Source: Rana temporaria (taxonomy: Eukaryota > Chordata > Amphibia > Anura > Ranidae). From it: 64,000 nt of DNA. The translations under genes were made by a program, and so were the position numbers. Positions within the stretch are counted from its first letter, which is position 1. Each line of letters opens with the position of its first letter. Where the stretch lies: positions 34,846,764 through 34,910,763 of the forward strand of contig NC_053497.1 of NCBI RefSeq assembly GCF_905171775.1. Reading direction: 5' to 3'. Shown here piece by piece: positions 12,586 to 23,919 of this stretch. Below the pieces are notes generated by a model that was not told the DNA's origin, did no database searches, and worked only from the letters and a program-made list of their open reading frames with translations.

Positions 12586-13604
12586 CCACTTAAGCCCCGG
12601 ACCAAAATGCATGTAAAGGACCAGGCCCCTTTTTGCGATTCGGCACTGCGTCGCTTTAACTGACAATTGCTGCTAAATGCCCAAAGGCGTTTTTACAATT
12701 CGGCACTGCGTCGCTTTAACAGACAATTGCGCGGTCGTGCGACGTGGCTCCCAAACAAAATTGGCGTCCTTTTTTTCCCACAAATAGAGCTTTCTTTTGG
12801 TGATATTTGATCACCTCTGCGGTTTTTATTTTCTGCGCTATAAACAAAAATACAGCGACAATTTTGAAAAAAATTCAATATTTTTGCTATAATAAATATC
12901 GCCCAAAAATATATAAAAAAATTGTTTTTTTCCTAAGTTTAGGCCGATACGTATTCTTCTAGATATTTTTGGTAAAAAAAAAATCCCAATACGCGTTTAT
13001 CGGTTGGTTTGCGCAAAATTTATAGCGTTTACAAAATAGGGGATAGTTTTATTGCATTTTTATTATTATTATTTTTTTTTTCCTACTAATGGAGACGATC
13101 AGCGATTTTTTTCGTGACTGCGACATTATGGCGGACACTTCGCACAATTTTGACACATTTTTGGGACCATTGTAATTTTCATTTTCACAGCAAAAAATGT
13201 TTATTGTGGAAATGACAGTTGCAGTTTGGGAGTTAACCACATGGGGGCGCTGAAGGAGTTATGTTTCACCTAGTGTGTGTTTACAACTGTAGGGGGGTGT
13301 GGCTGTAGGAGTGACATCGATTGTGTCTCCCTATAAAGGGGATGACACGATCGATGCAGCCGCCACAGTGAAGCCGTGTTTACACGCGGCTCTCCCCGTT
13401 CTTCAGCTCCGGGGGCCGATCTCGGGACCCCAGTGGCGATCGGGTCCACGGGTCCCGCGGTCCCAGTCCCGGAGCTTCGGACCGGGTCGCGGGCGCGCGC
13501 CCGCGACCCACAGCTGGGTAGATGTACAGGATGTACCGGCACGTACATCTGCCCAGCCGTGCCATTCTGCTGACGTATATTTACAGGAGGCGGTCCTTAA
13601 GTGG
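12586..13604. mobile_element. CCACTT TTAA-target element (complete)
   Basis: Ends CCACTTAAGCCCC / GTCCTTAAGTGG are flanked by TTAA at 12582-12585 and 13605-13608. The 1,019-base body matches 520, 34621 and 60932. The GC-rich right half (13380-13520) holds overlapping frames that I do not regard as genes. Confidence 0.85.
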
Positions 13605-13759
13605 TTAACTGGAATCTACCATATAGACATGGATGAGCAGGTTTGGGGTGGAGGGAACTTGACTGGCCTGCACAGAGTCCTAACATCAACCCAATAGAAC
13701 ACCTTTGGAATTAATTAGAGCAGAGACTGCAAGCCAGGCCTTCTGATCCACGAACTTAA

Positions 13760-14239
13760 AGCGGTGGTTCCCCTAAAAATAAAATTTTGACATCGCATTT
13801 AGCAAATTAATTACAGTTAGAATCGGCTTGTTTTATTTAAAAAATACCTCCGTACGTATCGTTTCCTATATTCGGTCCCACCGCCACTTCCGGGTACGAT
13901 GCAGGCGGTGGGCGTTCCTAATTGATTGACAGGCATCCGAACGACGCATCCATCGCGTCACGAGATGCCGAAAAAAGCCGAACGTCGGTGCGCATGCGCC
14001 GTATAGAGTCGGCTCTATACGGCGCATGCGCAGCGACGTTCGGCTTCTTTCGGAAAGTCGTGACGTCACGTATGCGCCCGTCCGAGGAACGTCAATCAAC
14101 TAGGAACGCCCACCGACAAGGGACGAGACGGGGAGATCTCGGTATGTACGAAAAAAAAAAAAAAAAAGCCAGCCTACCCGCAGTGTAAGGGGTCTTACGA
14201 ATCTATTGTAAGCAATGTGTTTTAGGGGGAACCACCCCT
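13760..14239. mobile_element. AGCGG TTAA-target MITE inside Tc1
   Basis: Ends AGCGGTGGTTCCCCTA / TAGGGGGAACCACCCCT with TTAA on both sides. The core is a GC-rich palindrome around GTATAGAGTCGGCTCTATAC (13960-14060). The Tc1 sequence resumes directly after it. Confidence 0.85.
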
Positions 14240-14370
14240 TTAAGCTGTTATAGTTGCAAAGCGTGGGCCAACTCAATATTGAACCCTATCGGCCAAGACT
14301 GGGATGCCATTAAATTTCATGTAAGTGTAAAGGCAGGTGTCCCAATACTTTTGGTAATACAGTGTATATA

Positions 14371-15040
14371 CAAACGAAATAAAGATTAGAGCTGGTTCTT
14401 AAAAAGGCAACCATGCCCAGCTTGCTTTAATTTGCAAAAATCAGCACTAGTTACGTCAATACACAGTGAGCTAGAGCTATTTGATGGTACAATACACAGT
14501 AAAAATGTGAAATGTTTTATTTATTTTAACAAATAATGATACTAGAAACATTGGCTCTTAGGAATATGTGTATACAGCCTGGCAGGTGTTTGCATTTTCT
14601 CAGACTTTATAAAAAGCGACAGATACAATTTGACTGCGTATCATGTATGCATCCTCAATAAAAGAAAATCTGGCAGATATAAATCAGGAAACTGTCACAC
14701 TGCAGAAGATGCATTTTATGAGCGCGGAGTACTAGATCGCGTATTATGCTCCAGTAGCACCCCCTGCTGTTTATATAAAATGTTACACTTCTGCTATTTA
14801 TTCAGAGCGATTCTCAGTATGCCTGGGGATTAGCCTGTGCTCCGTCAGCTGTTTTATATTCACCTAAAATCATTTTACTTGTATCTTTGGCATTTTTTTT
14901 TTTAAATGTCGTCTCGTCATTTTCTGTCTCATTTACCTGCATCTGTGTAATTGTCTGGTTGCCAACTGTAGTAAAGGACCCCCCCCCCCCCCCCCAAAAA
15001 AAAAAAGTAAAAAACTGTTCACCAAGGTTTGGTTACGCAC
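14371..15040. other. no gene recognised
   Basis: AT-rich unique-looking sequence, ending in a C-run of about 17 followed by an A-run near 14980-15005. Confidence 0.4.
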
Positions 15041-15044
15041 TGTT

Positions 15045-15787
15045 AGGCAGATTCAGAGCGAGTTACGCCGGCATATCAGTAGATATGCTGTCGTAACTCT
15101 GAATCTGCGCCGTCGTAAATTTAAGCGTATTCTGGAAACCAGATACGCTTAAATTAGGCTAAGATACGAGCGGTGTAAGTCTCCTACGCCGTCGTATCTT
15201 AGGGTGCGATTTTTCCGCTGGTCGCTGGGTGGCGCTTCCGTTTGGTTTGGCGTAGAATATGTAAATGACTAGATACGCCGATTCACGAACGTACGTGCGC
15301 CCGTCGCAGTAAAGAAATGCCGTTTCCGTAAAAGGTACGCCGGCGTAAAGATAAAGCTGCCCCTAGTTGGCCTAGTCAATGTTAAGTATAGCCTTCGTTC
15401 CCGTGTCGAAATTTGAACATTTTACGTCGTTTGCGTAAGTCGTCCGTGAATGGAGCTGGATGTAAATTACGTTCACGTCGAAACCAATACGTCCTTGCGG
15501 CGTACTTTGGAGCAATGCACACTGGGATATGTACACGGACGGCCCATGCGCCGTTCGTAAAAAAGGTCAATCACGTTGGGTCAACAATAATTTACATAAA
15601 ACACGCCCCCTCATCCTCATTTGAATTAGGCGCGCTTACGCCGGCCCCATTTACTCTACGCCGCCGTAAGTTAGGAGGCAAGTGCTTTGTGAATACAGCA
15701 CTTGCCTCTCTGACTTACGGCGGCGTAGCGTAAATACGATACACTACGCCGCCGGAAAGATGCGCCGCCGTACCTGAATCTAGGTAA
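15045..15787. mobile_element. ~740-bp MITE, third copy
   Basis: Ends AGGCAGATTCAGAG and CTGAATCTAGGT. The interior shares AAGTGCTTTGTGAATACAGC and ACTTTGGAGCAATGCACACT with the copy at 3793. Confidence 0.7.
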
Positions 15788-16115
15788 GTATCTTTAAGCA
15801 ATTGTAGATCTTAATGTACGGCGTGTTATAGATTTTTATTTCTTTTTTTGAGAGGGGGGGGGGGGGCATAGAGCTTTTATTTCTTAGAAAGTATGGATAT
15901 GTACATTGTCCTGTAATTGTTTTTGCCAATGCAATCAATATAGTCATTTATAAAGCTGATCAAGTATGATTTTTGTAAAGTAGTGGAATGGTAAATCTTA
16001 AGATGAACATTTTAAATCTACGTTGTGACTGACCCAAGTCGGTTTACGTAAATTGTTAGCATAACAATATTAAGTTGGGTTGGATATATTATAGCAGGTG
16101 ATAGGGTCAGTTAAA

Positions 16116-16640
16116 GCGCAGCTCCACCCAAAAGTGGAACTTTCACTGTACTCCTCGACCCCTGACATGCCACATTTGGCAGTCATTTTTTTTTTTGGGG
16201 GGGGTGTACCTATTTTACAGTGGGACTTCCTGTCCAATTTCCTCCTTCCTGCACTTGGCCTCCTAGGCAACTCCTCCTCTCCCCCTAGGCGACCCGTCCC
16301 AGGTCCCAGAAGATTGCCTGATCAATAGCAGAGAGCAGTGCGACCTTCGTGCCCCCCATCAGATTTACAGCAGGCATTAGGCACACGCGCAGCGATCGGA
16401 GGTGAAGCCTCCGACAGGGGCTTCTTACCACGTGACCAATCACAGCTGATCATCGCATGAACCAGGAAGTGCCATTAAACGTCTCTCCTCGGTTCACGCT
16501 GTCAGGGAGAGCCGATCGGCAGCTCTCCCCGTCGGGGGAGGGGGGGTGTCTTTGCTGATAATCAGCACATTGATTATCAGCACAGCCCCCATCAAAAGTT
16601 GTAAATCATTGCCCAACACCTGTCCCCCAATAAAAGGTAA
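16116..16640. mobile_element. AGCGC element related to the TTAA-target family, diverged
   Basis: It starts TTAAAGCGCAGCTCCACCCA, matching the start at 9384. The right terminus is not recognisable. Confidence 0.45.
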
Positions 16641-17364
16641 AGACTTTGATCCCTATATTAAATATAGGCACCACATCCAGTGGTACCATTCCAGTCATTA
16701 ATGAGTCCCTAAAAATTTGAAATAATGGCTTGAAATTACAGATCTGTTTATTTTAGGATCCGTGGGTGCATGCCATCTGCTCCAGGTGCTTTATCCACCT
16801 TTAGGGGAAGGCCAGCTAACACAGGCAGGGTAGCTGACTTGCACATGCTCAGTTGTGTCTTTTATGCTGTAGAGCTGAGGAAGTTCTATTGAACGTAACA
16901 TGTACGGGGGTTCGGCTGCTTCTGATGACGTCACCCGCCCTGCTGAATGAGTCTACAGACATGCTGTTTTTATTGTGATGTTTGTGAGTAGACTGAGTTT
17001 TTTTTTTTCACAAGAAATTAGTAGACTGAGCTTTTAATAAATGCCTGTGCTGTATTATCAAACGGAGCTTATAGATCCTTTTTTCCCTTATCTTCCCAGT
17101 GTATACTTTCTATTTGCTGAGCCTGGAGCTTTTCATTAGCCGTCTCTGTGGAAGTTTAAACATCTCTGGAAAAGAATTTTTTGGGGGATTGGATCGATCT
17201 TTTTCTCTGCTTATTTTGACTTCCTGGTAATTCAGGGGTCAATACTGGAGGTGAGAGTACCTAGTGAGACTTGCGGTGGAGGGATTGTCACACGATTTTG
17301 TGGCTCTTACACTGGTGGAATATCTCCTATGGACTTTTCTTTCACTTGCTACATACTTATAAAA

Positions 17365-17368
17365 TATA

Positions 17369-17406
<38 letters not shown>
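17365..17406. repeat. (TA)n microsatellite
   Basis: About 20 uninterrupted TA units, directly left of the TTAA element. Confidence 0.9.
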
Positions 17407-17407
<1 letters not shown>

Positions 17408-17420
17408 TTTTTGCACTTAA

Positions 17421-17997
17421 AGCGGTGGTTCACCCTCTTTTACAACTTACTATCAATTCAACTGCTCTGCAAAAACAATGCCCATACGTTTTTTTTTTTT
17501 TTTTTGCGTGCTCCTTACCCGTTTGCAGGTCGATGTTTCCATCTGTCAATCAATATCTCCCGCGGGGAATGGGCGTGTACGTCCATTCTCCCCCGTCCTG
17601 TCAATCGAATTCAGGAACTCCTCCGTCCACGCGCTGTGCTGTAATCGCGCGACATCTCGTCTGCACAACGGGGCGTGAACTTCTTACGCCGGCCGTTGTT
17701 ATGGCAACCATGTAGTGTTGACGACGACGCTCGCCGTCAACACTGCACATGCGCGGGATCGAGCGGTGAATGCTGGGAGGCCAGCATTCGCCCGATCCCG
17801 GAAGAAGACCTGTTGGCTTCAATATGCCCACAGCTAAGATGGAAACATCCATCGGAGCAAAATCTAATATATAATTTAATGAAATACAGCGCATCGGATG
17901 GCTGAACGTGTGGGACACCCTGTCAGTGCGCGAGTACAGGTAAGAGCCGCAGATTAGAGCAAAAAAAAATAAAACGATATCCCGCGGAACCCCCGCT
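17421..17997. mobile_element. AGCGG TTAA-target MITE
   Basis: Ends AGCGGTGGTTCACCC / GGAACCCCCGCT with TTAA at 17417-17420 and 17998-18001. The interior contains facing segments with GGGGAATGGGCGTG and CCGATCCCG. A (TA)n tract lies just outside its left end. Confidence 0.85.
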
Positions 17998-18069
17998 TTA
18001 ACATTTTTATGATTACATATGTTGATCCATGTACTTTATTTTAGTTTAGATATAATTATTTGCGCTGCA

Positions 18070-19530
18070 CGTTTTCTATATATACTGGAGCACGACCTGT
18101 CTGATCCACCTAGAAATGGTGGCCGACAAGACCGCCAGACCTTTTTTAGGACCAGTCACCAACACAAACAGTGAGTTCGACCTCCGAAACGGAGCCGTAG
18201 CAGACAAGTACACCCGTAGGGCCCGAACCACGTCCAAGGAATGCAAAGTGGCCTCCTTTGGGTTTTTCGGCCGAGGACATAAGGATGGCAAAACGATGTC
18301 CTCATTAATGTGAAAAGCCGAAACAACCTTTGGAAGGAATGACGGCTGCGGCCGCAGCACCACCTTATCCTTGTGGATGACCAGGTAAGGGGCCTTGCAG
18401 GACAAGGCCGCCAGTTCAGATACTCATCTGACCGAGGTAATTGCTACCAGAAAAAACACCTTTTGGGACAACGTCAAAGGAATCTTCCGAATGTCCTCAA
18501 ACGGAGCTTCTTGAAGCACCGAAAGAACTAAATTCAAGTCCCATGGAGGCAGTGCAGGACGCACAGGAGGGGCCACATGCCGGACCCCCTGCACAAAGGT
18601 TTGCACTAAGGAGTGCGCCGCCAAGTGTCACTGAAAGTAGACAGCTAGAGCCGAAATCTGACTCTTAACCGTACTCAAGGCGAGAGCCTGATCCACTCCA
18701 CGCTGTAAGAACAGCAGAATCCGGGACATCACGTATGTACGGGGGTGCCATTTCATCTCACAGAGATGTAGGCCTTCCACGTACAATGGTAAGTCCTTTG
18801 TGAAGTGGACTTCCGTGCTCGTAGCATGGTAGAGATCACCGAGCCCGACAGACCTCGGTCCTTCAACACCTGGCTCTCAACAGCCACGCCGTTAAAGCCA
18901 GTGACTGTAAAGCAGGGTGAAAGATAGGACCCTGCGACAGAAGGTCTTTCCTCAGGGGGTAGACGCCAAGGGACGTCTGCCACCAGACGCACCAGGTCCG
19001 CGTACCAGGGACGGAACGGCCAATACAGAACGATCAGGATTGTTGGTATCCCCTCGGCTTCCACTCTGCGCAGCAGGCGAGGAAGAAGCTTCAGAGGAGG
19101 GAAGGCGTATATTGGGCGATAGTGACCCCCCCATGGCGCCACCAACGCATCTGACGTGTCAGCCCACGGGTCCCTCGACCTGGTCACGAACCGTGACACC
19201 TTCCGATTGAGACGGGACACTAGAAGTTCAGCACCCCCGGAATGTATATCGCCGACAGAGCCGGAACGTAACTTTCGGCCCACCGGAGGATATGCGCGAC
19301 TTCCGCCGCTGCAGCCGAGCTTCGTGTGCCCCCACCGATGATTGACGTATGCCACGGCCGTGGCGTTGTCGGACTGGATTCTGACCGGTCGGCCTTGCAA
19401 ACCCAGAGACCACTTGGAGAGACACAACTTGATCGCTCGGAGCTCCAGTACATTGATTAAATGTCGGGACTCCTCCTGAGTCCAGCGCCCATGGGCTGAC
19501 TGGACACCCCAGACACACCTTCCTCAAGCT
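18070..19530 (-). pseudogene. DIRS-like retrotransposon relic: RNase H and tyrosine recombinase
   Basis: On the minus strand, 19500-19320 reads GRWTQEESRHLINVLELRA then VRIQSDNATAVAYVNHRWG, the RNase H end of a DIRS pol. Next come frameshifted pieces including AIYIPGVLNF and the IYAFPPLKLLPRLLRRVEAE segment typical of DIRS. From ~18900 down to 18076 follows a tyrosine-recombinase domain with an ITSVR block and TLHSLDVVRALRVYLS. At least two frameshifts and several stops interrupt it. The C-terminal HxxR and Tyr segment is missing, because the similarity ends at 18076. Known: DIRS elements integrate with a tyrosine recombinase instead of a DDE integrase. This copy cannot act. Confidence 0.8.
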
Positions 19531-19860
19531 AAAGGCCAGCACACGCTCGATGGCCGAACATGGGGGGACTACAAGGATCAAGATCCAGCCTGTCACCCAG
19601 TCGGCAGTTGATAGTAGATCCCAGGATCCAAAAATGCAGGAGAAAAAAAAATCAAATAAAAGGCGAAAAATCGCAAAAAATCTCCAGAGCACATGGGCTC
19701 CAGAAGGGCCATGTCTTCTATCGCTAGGCAGAAATGAAAAAGGGAGGCTGGATGTTCCAGAGAGTGGGATGTACCCGGGGGACACGCCCCCTGGGAGGTG
19801 CTGTACTGAGAGAAGTGTTTTTAACACTTAAAGTGCTGTTTTTTCTGCCTAGTCTCTCCT
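19531..19860 (-). mobile_element. probable non-coding part of the DIRS-like relic
   Basis: Contiguous with the relic and containing GGGACACGCCCCCTGGGAGG with a palindromic TGTTTTTAACACTTAAAGTG nearby. Assigning it as terminal or internal DIRS sequence is inference from position. Confidence 0.4.
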
Positions 19861-20469
19861 GGAAGGAAAGGTATATAACCCTAAGGTCAATGCTGCTGTG
19901 TCCGTCCATGAACGGAAGAGAAATGTATTTTATAATAATAGTGTCTAGGAAGACTATTTGCAGTACCCCCTTCACATTTAACAATGCAGAGTACGATTGC
20001 GGCTCATCCCGAAATGCAGTTATAGCTCCTAGCAACAATCACTATGTTCTCCTGGCAGGGAGGGCTTCTCTGGCCATCTGCGACAAACACAGTGGCTCGG
20101 CGGGAGGGATTGACCTGTCAACACTATTTTGTTGATGGGGGAAATCAAGCAAATTTCCAGATGTATCCATTTACAGGGATGAGTCAAATCATTTAACATT
20201 GATAGGGGTACCTTCAATGATCAGCTTTTATTTATTCATTAAAACCCTTTTTGCTTTTTAGAATAAAGTTTGCTGTAACTGATAATAAAGTGTGAGCTGG
20301 AGTTTGGCTTCATTGTGCATCTAAATCTGCGATTACATTTAACAATGCTGTCTCAGCCAATGAGGGAAGAGTCCCCGAATCTGGATCGAGATGGGGCTCA
20401 GTCAAGTATTAGGGGGGCTGCTGCACACAGAAGGTGTTTTTATCTTAATGCATTAAAAGGTAAAAAAAC

Positions 20470-20951
20470 TAGGGTTGTCCCGATACCGAGTATTTGCGGG
20501 AGTACTTGTACTCCCGCAAATACCCCCGATGCCTAAATAGAATACTTGCCCCCCCCCCCCGCCGCCGTATATCGCAAAGCCGCTGCCGCGTTAATCACCG
20601 CGCGGGGGGAACATTAGAGTCAGCTTTCGTTTGAATAGCTGTTTTCCCCGCCGCGCATAGACACTCCCCATTGCTCGGGATTGGACGGATCTGTCCAATC
20701 GTGAGCAAGGGGGAGTGTCTCTATACACAGCTTATTCAAACGAAAGCTGACTGTAATGTTCCCCGCGCTGTGATTAACGCGGCGGCATCATTTAGCTACG
20801 GGGGACATGGCTGCAATATGTTTGGGGACATGGCTGCAATATGTTTGGGGACATGGCTGCAATATGTTTGGGGACACATTTAAAAAAAAGTATCGGTATT
20901 CGGTATCGGCGTGTACATAAAAAAAAGTATCGGTACTTGTACTCAACCCTA
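20470..20951. mobile_element. hAT-type MITE, TAGGGTTGTCCCGATACC ends
   Basis: It begins TAGGGTTGTCCCGATACC and ends in CTCAACCCTA. It is flanked by the perfect 8-base repeat AAAAAAAC (20462-20469 and 20952-20959). Three copies of GGGGACATGGCTGCAATATG lie at 20806-20875. The related full copy at 62585 has the same ends and a much larger array. Confidence 0.88.
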
Positions 20952-20975
20952 AAAAAAACCTTCTGCCTTTAGAAC

Positions 20976-22225
20976 CACTTTGGATTCCTTCAGATTTTTG
21001 TTTCCTACAGGTTTGCGTCAGAAAGGTAAAACTAGGCGATGGAAGCACACTTGTTATATTTCCTTGGTGGCTTTTAGAATTTTCAAACTGACATTAGGCT
21101 TTATTTACCAAGATATTAATGGTCATTGCTAAAAGGAACAGTCATCTTCACAAACAATAATTGTTATAGCTTAGTACTTTCAACCATTTACTTGCCGACA
21201 GGCCTTTTAAAATATATAATACTGTACAATCAAAATAAGAACACAAGAATTTTTAAAACTTTATTTAAAAGGAGACCAGCTCTGTGTCAAAATTATTGTT
21301 TTACATTAGACCTGAATGACCTGTGGTTTTAATGAGCAACTGCTTGTTTTGTACACTGTTCAGATCATCCATTACACTACAAGCAGGTTTGTTCTATAAA
21401 GTAAACGGAAGGAAACCATCTGTACAGTAGTAAGATAGCACCTAATGTAACAGCCTCGAAAAAGATTAAACAAGTAAAATAAAAATGTTTTTTCCTAATG
21501 TAGTGCAAGGCCTCACCAGGTTTGGCATCATGCCTCACTGTACTTAGTTTTAATAAGCAAGTGGTTTGTGAAAGTGTTTATACCCGAGATCCTGCAAGTA
21601 ACAGCACTTCCTATTTCAGGTCAACAATGCCAAGTCACTGCTTTGCAATTGGCAGCAGTGCTGACAATCTGCCATGTGCTCCTTCATTTGGGTGTTCAGC
21701 TGCCCATCTAGAGTGCAGGAGGCATGAACAGATTACACAGGCAGCCTGATGGCAAATTCACGGTTCACATGGCAGACTGACCATGCTAACTGCAAGGTAG
21801 TATCTTACCACTGAGCGTTTACTGGCAGGATCTAAAAAAAAGGTAAGAAACATGAATTGGCTTAAGAAAAGTGTACAGTCAGGCATGATGCTATTTATAC
21901 GGAAAAATAAATTAAACTGATAATACACAGATTTATTTATTTTTTCCCCCATTCAGCCGTTGACTGAAATAGAGAAAATTTAACACATGCCTCCTTCCAT
22001 GCTAAACAGCACAAACCCTTGTTGGCTACTGTATATTGACAGCTGGCACCAGCAGCTGTCAGAATACCCAAACAAAGGCCGCATCTGATGTAGGCACTGT
22101 TCATCTGACAATTTTCCACCCAGCTCCTTCATCAAAAGTTGATTGTATAATCCACTTTTGTTGAGCTAGGTGGTGTCAACAGGGCAATCCATAGATTACA
22201 TTAAAAAAATTGAACTGTGTGGCAG
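20976..22225. other. no gene recognised; may include PLD3 3' flank
   Basis: AT-rich DNA lacking recognisable coding motifs. A plus-strand TTTATTTATTTTTT at ~21930 would give AATAAATAAA on the minus strand, a possible poly(A) signal for a long PLD3 3' UTR. The distance (1.7 kb) and intervening repeats make this weak. Confidence 0.3.
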
Positions 22226-22227
22226 CC

Positions 22228-23175
22228 TTAAAGTGATTGCAAAGTCTCTTTAAAAAAAAAAAAAATTATACTTACCTGCTCTGTTGCAGTGGATTTGCTC
22301 TTCTCTGGGTCCCTCTTTGCTACTCCTGGCCCCTCCCCCCTTTTGAGTGTCCCCACAGCAAGCAGCTTGTTTTTTTGGGGGGTTTTTCTTTTCTTTTAAA
22401 GTGTATTTTGTGCGTGTACTCGAGAGAGGAGCCGGACTGCAGGAGTTGGGAGTAGGCAGGCCTCTCCCAGAGGCAATCTGCCACCTTTCTCCATGCCCCG
22501 GGTGGCAATGGTGGGTGTGTGAGGGGGTCCTCCCACACAACCCGCCCTACCTGCTCCGCTTTGAAGCCCAACGGGAGTGAGAGGATCTAGCCTGCTCAAC
22601 CAGCCCCGTTAGTCCTTCGCCTTTCTTTTTAGAGACCGCGTGGTCAAAGTGCGTGCATGTTAACCCAATTTCGAGTGCACGCAAGTGTGGTGGTTTTTGT
22701 GGGAGGGGGGTGGGCGTACTAAGCGCAAGCTTACCTCGCATAGCACACCCACCGGGAGCCGGGCTGAGACCACCAAACTCAATTCACATGTAGCTGAGCA
22801 CGGGATCCGAACCTCTAGCTGCAGAGGTGAATGGCTTGTCAGCGCAGTGCCAATCGCGTCGAGCCACCGCAGCTCCCCCGCAAGCAGCAGCTCTGTGTGT
22901 CCATTCAGACACAAAGCTGTGGTTCGTTTATCTTTCTCTCTCTCTCTCCTTTGATTAACAGCAGCGGGAGCCAATGGCGCCACTGCTGTGTCAGCCAATC
23001 AGTAGGGAGAGTCCCAGAGAGCAAGGGACTTGTGGATATCGCTGGATAGAGAGGGGGCTCAGTTAAGTATTAGGGGGGGGGCTGCTGCACACAGAAGGCT
23101 TTTGATCTTCATGCATAGAATGCATGAAGATAAAAACCCTTCTGCCTTTACGACCATTTTAAGTTTTTCATACAC
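22228..23175. mobile_element. repeat element with TTAAAGTG end, hosting a SINE
   Basis: The right portion (CTCAGTTAAGTATTAGGGGG, CTGCTGCACACAGAAGG, CCTTCTGCCTTTACGACC) is shared with 20390-20470 plus 20960-20985. Those segments are therefore another copy of this element split by the hAT MITE at 20470. Confidence 0.55.
22690..22878 (-). mobile_element. tRNA-derived SINE
   Basis: On the minus strand an A-box-like TGGCTCGACGCGATTGG (22866-22850) is followed by a B-box GGTTCGGATCCC (22813-22802). The spacing suits an internal RNA polymerase III promoter. The body continues to about 22690. It does not fold as an intact tRNA gene. Confidence 0.6.
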
Positions 23176-23639
23176 TTTAAAATGTACTCATTCAGCTGGA
23201 GCCTCCAGTCCTAGAAGAAGACCAAGTGGAGGACAAAAAAAAACGTCAAAAACCTCTTTTAACATTTTTTTTTCATAAACACATTCATCAAATGGAAAAG
23301 ATTGGGAATGTGTTTCTATTCATAATAAAGTTTTGTTCTAAAAAGCTGGCATTCGTTTTTCTTTTTGATTTAACTTTCATTTACAGGCAAGGAGTCCAAC
23401 ACCTAATGATAGATAAAACTATATCCCTCTACATACCCACACCACTAAAATCATATTAAAAAAAATAAAACTTTGGCATCAAATTTAAATTCCCATTGGA
23501 ATCACAGGCGGTGGACAAATGTCCACTATGTGTTGTATCCCAAACTCAGCAGATCAGTGTGCTCATCTCTAGTGGTCACTGCTGTAGGGAACCATGCCGG
23601 GGTTCCTAGGTGTTGTACTGATCACCTCCATAAAAAAGG

Positions 23640-23836
23640 TCATTGGAAGAGGCACTTCTTTTTAAATCCGATCATTGTATTAATGGGGTGGCTGTAGTTG
23701 GAACTCCAGTCTCTCATGAACACATCGTGAAGCTGTTTCTGCATAGTGTTTGTGGTGTTGGTGGCGCAGGTCTGATTCACCACCAGTGCCGATCCCGCTG
23801 TGCGGATGAAATAGTCTCCAGACCAATTGGAGGTTC
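23640..23836 (-). CDS. PLD3: PLD3 exon j (C terminus and stop)
   Basis: The 197-base coding part encodes GTSNWSGDYFIRTAGSALVV, an Asn/Thr-rich loop with two N-glycosylation sequons, VFMRDWSSNYSHP and a C-terminal CLFQ before TGA. TSNWSxDYF follows the second HKD in all PLD3/PLD4 proteins. The 3' UTR must run below 23640. I found no canonical AATAAA in the first 350 bases downstream, so the end of the transcript is not placed. Confidence 0.94.
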
Positions 23837-23879
23837 CTGAGAAGAAAAAAAATAAAGTAATGAATCCAATTAACTAGTG

Positions 23880-23919
<40 letters not shown>

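Larger units (their letters stand above)
12341..14370 (+). pseudogene. Tc1-type transposon relic, inverted and twice interrupted
   Basis: The plus strand at 12400-12450 encodes WPAQSPNINPIEHLW, the C-terminal block of Tc1 DDE transposases. The same segment recurs inverted at 12449-12585 and direct at 13605-13745. The Tc1 3' end (GGTGTCCCAATACTTTTGG) follows at 14244-14370. TTAA elements occupy 12586-13604 and 13760-14239. The catalytic core is absent, so the relic is inactive. Confidence 0.75.

Noticed and set aside
13270..13573. Overlapping GC-rich frames on both strands (60-130 codons)
   Set aside because: They fall in the GC-rich right half of a repeated TTAA element and are not conserved between copies.
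22802..22866. Functional tRNA gene on the minus strand
   Set aside because: A- and B-box-like motifs exist, but acceptor and anticodon stems do not pair. SINE origin is more likely.
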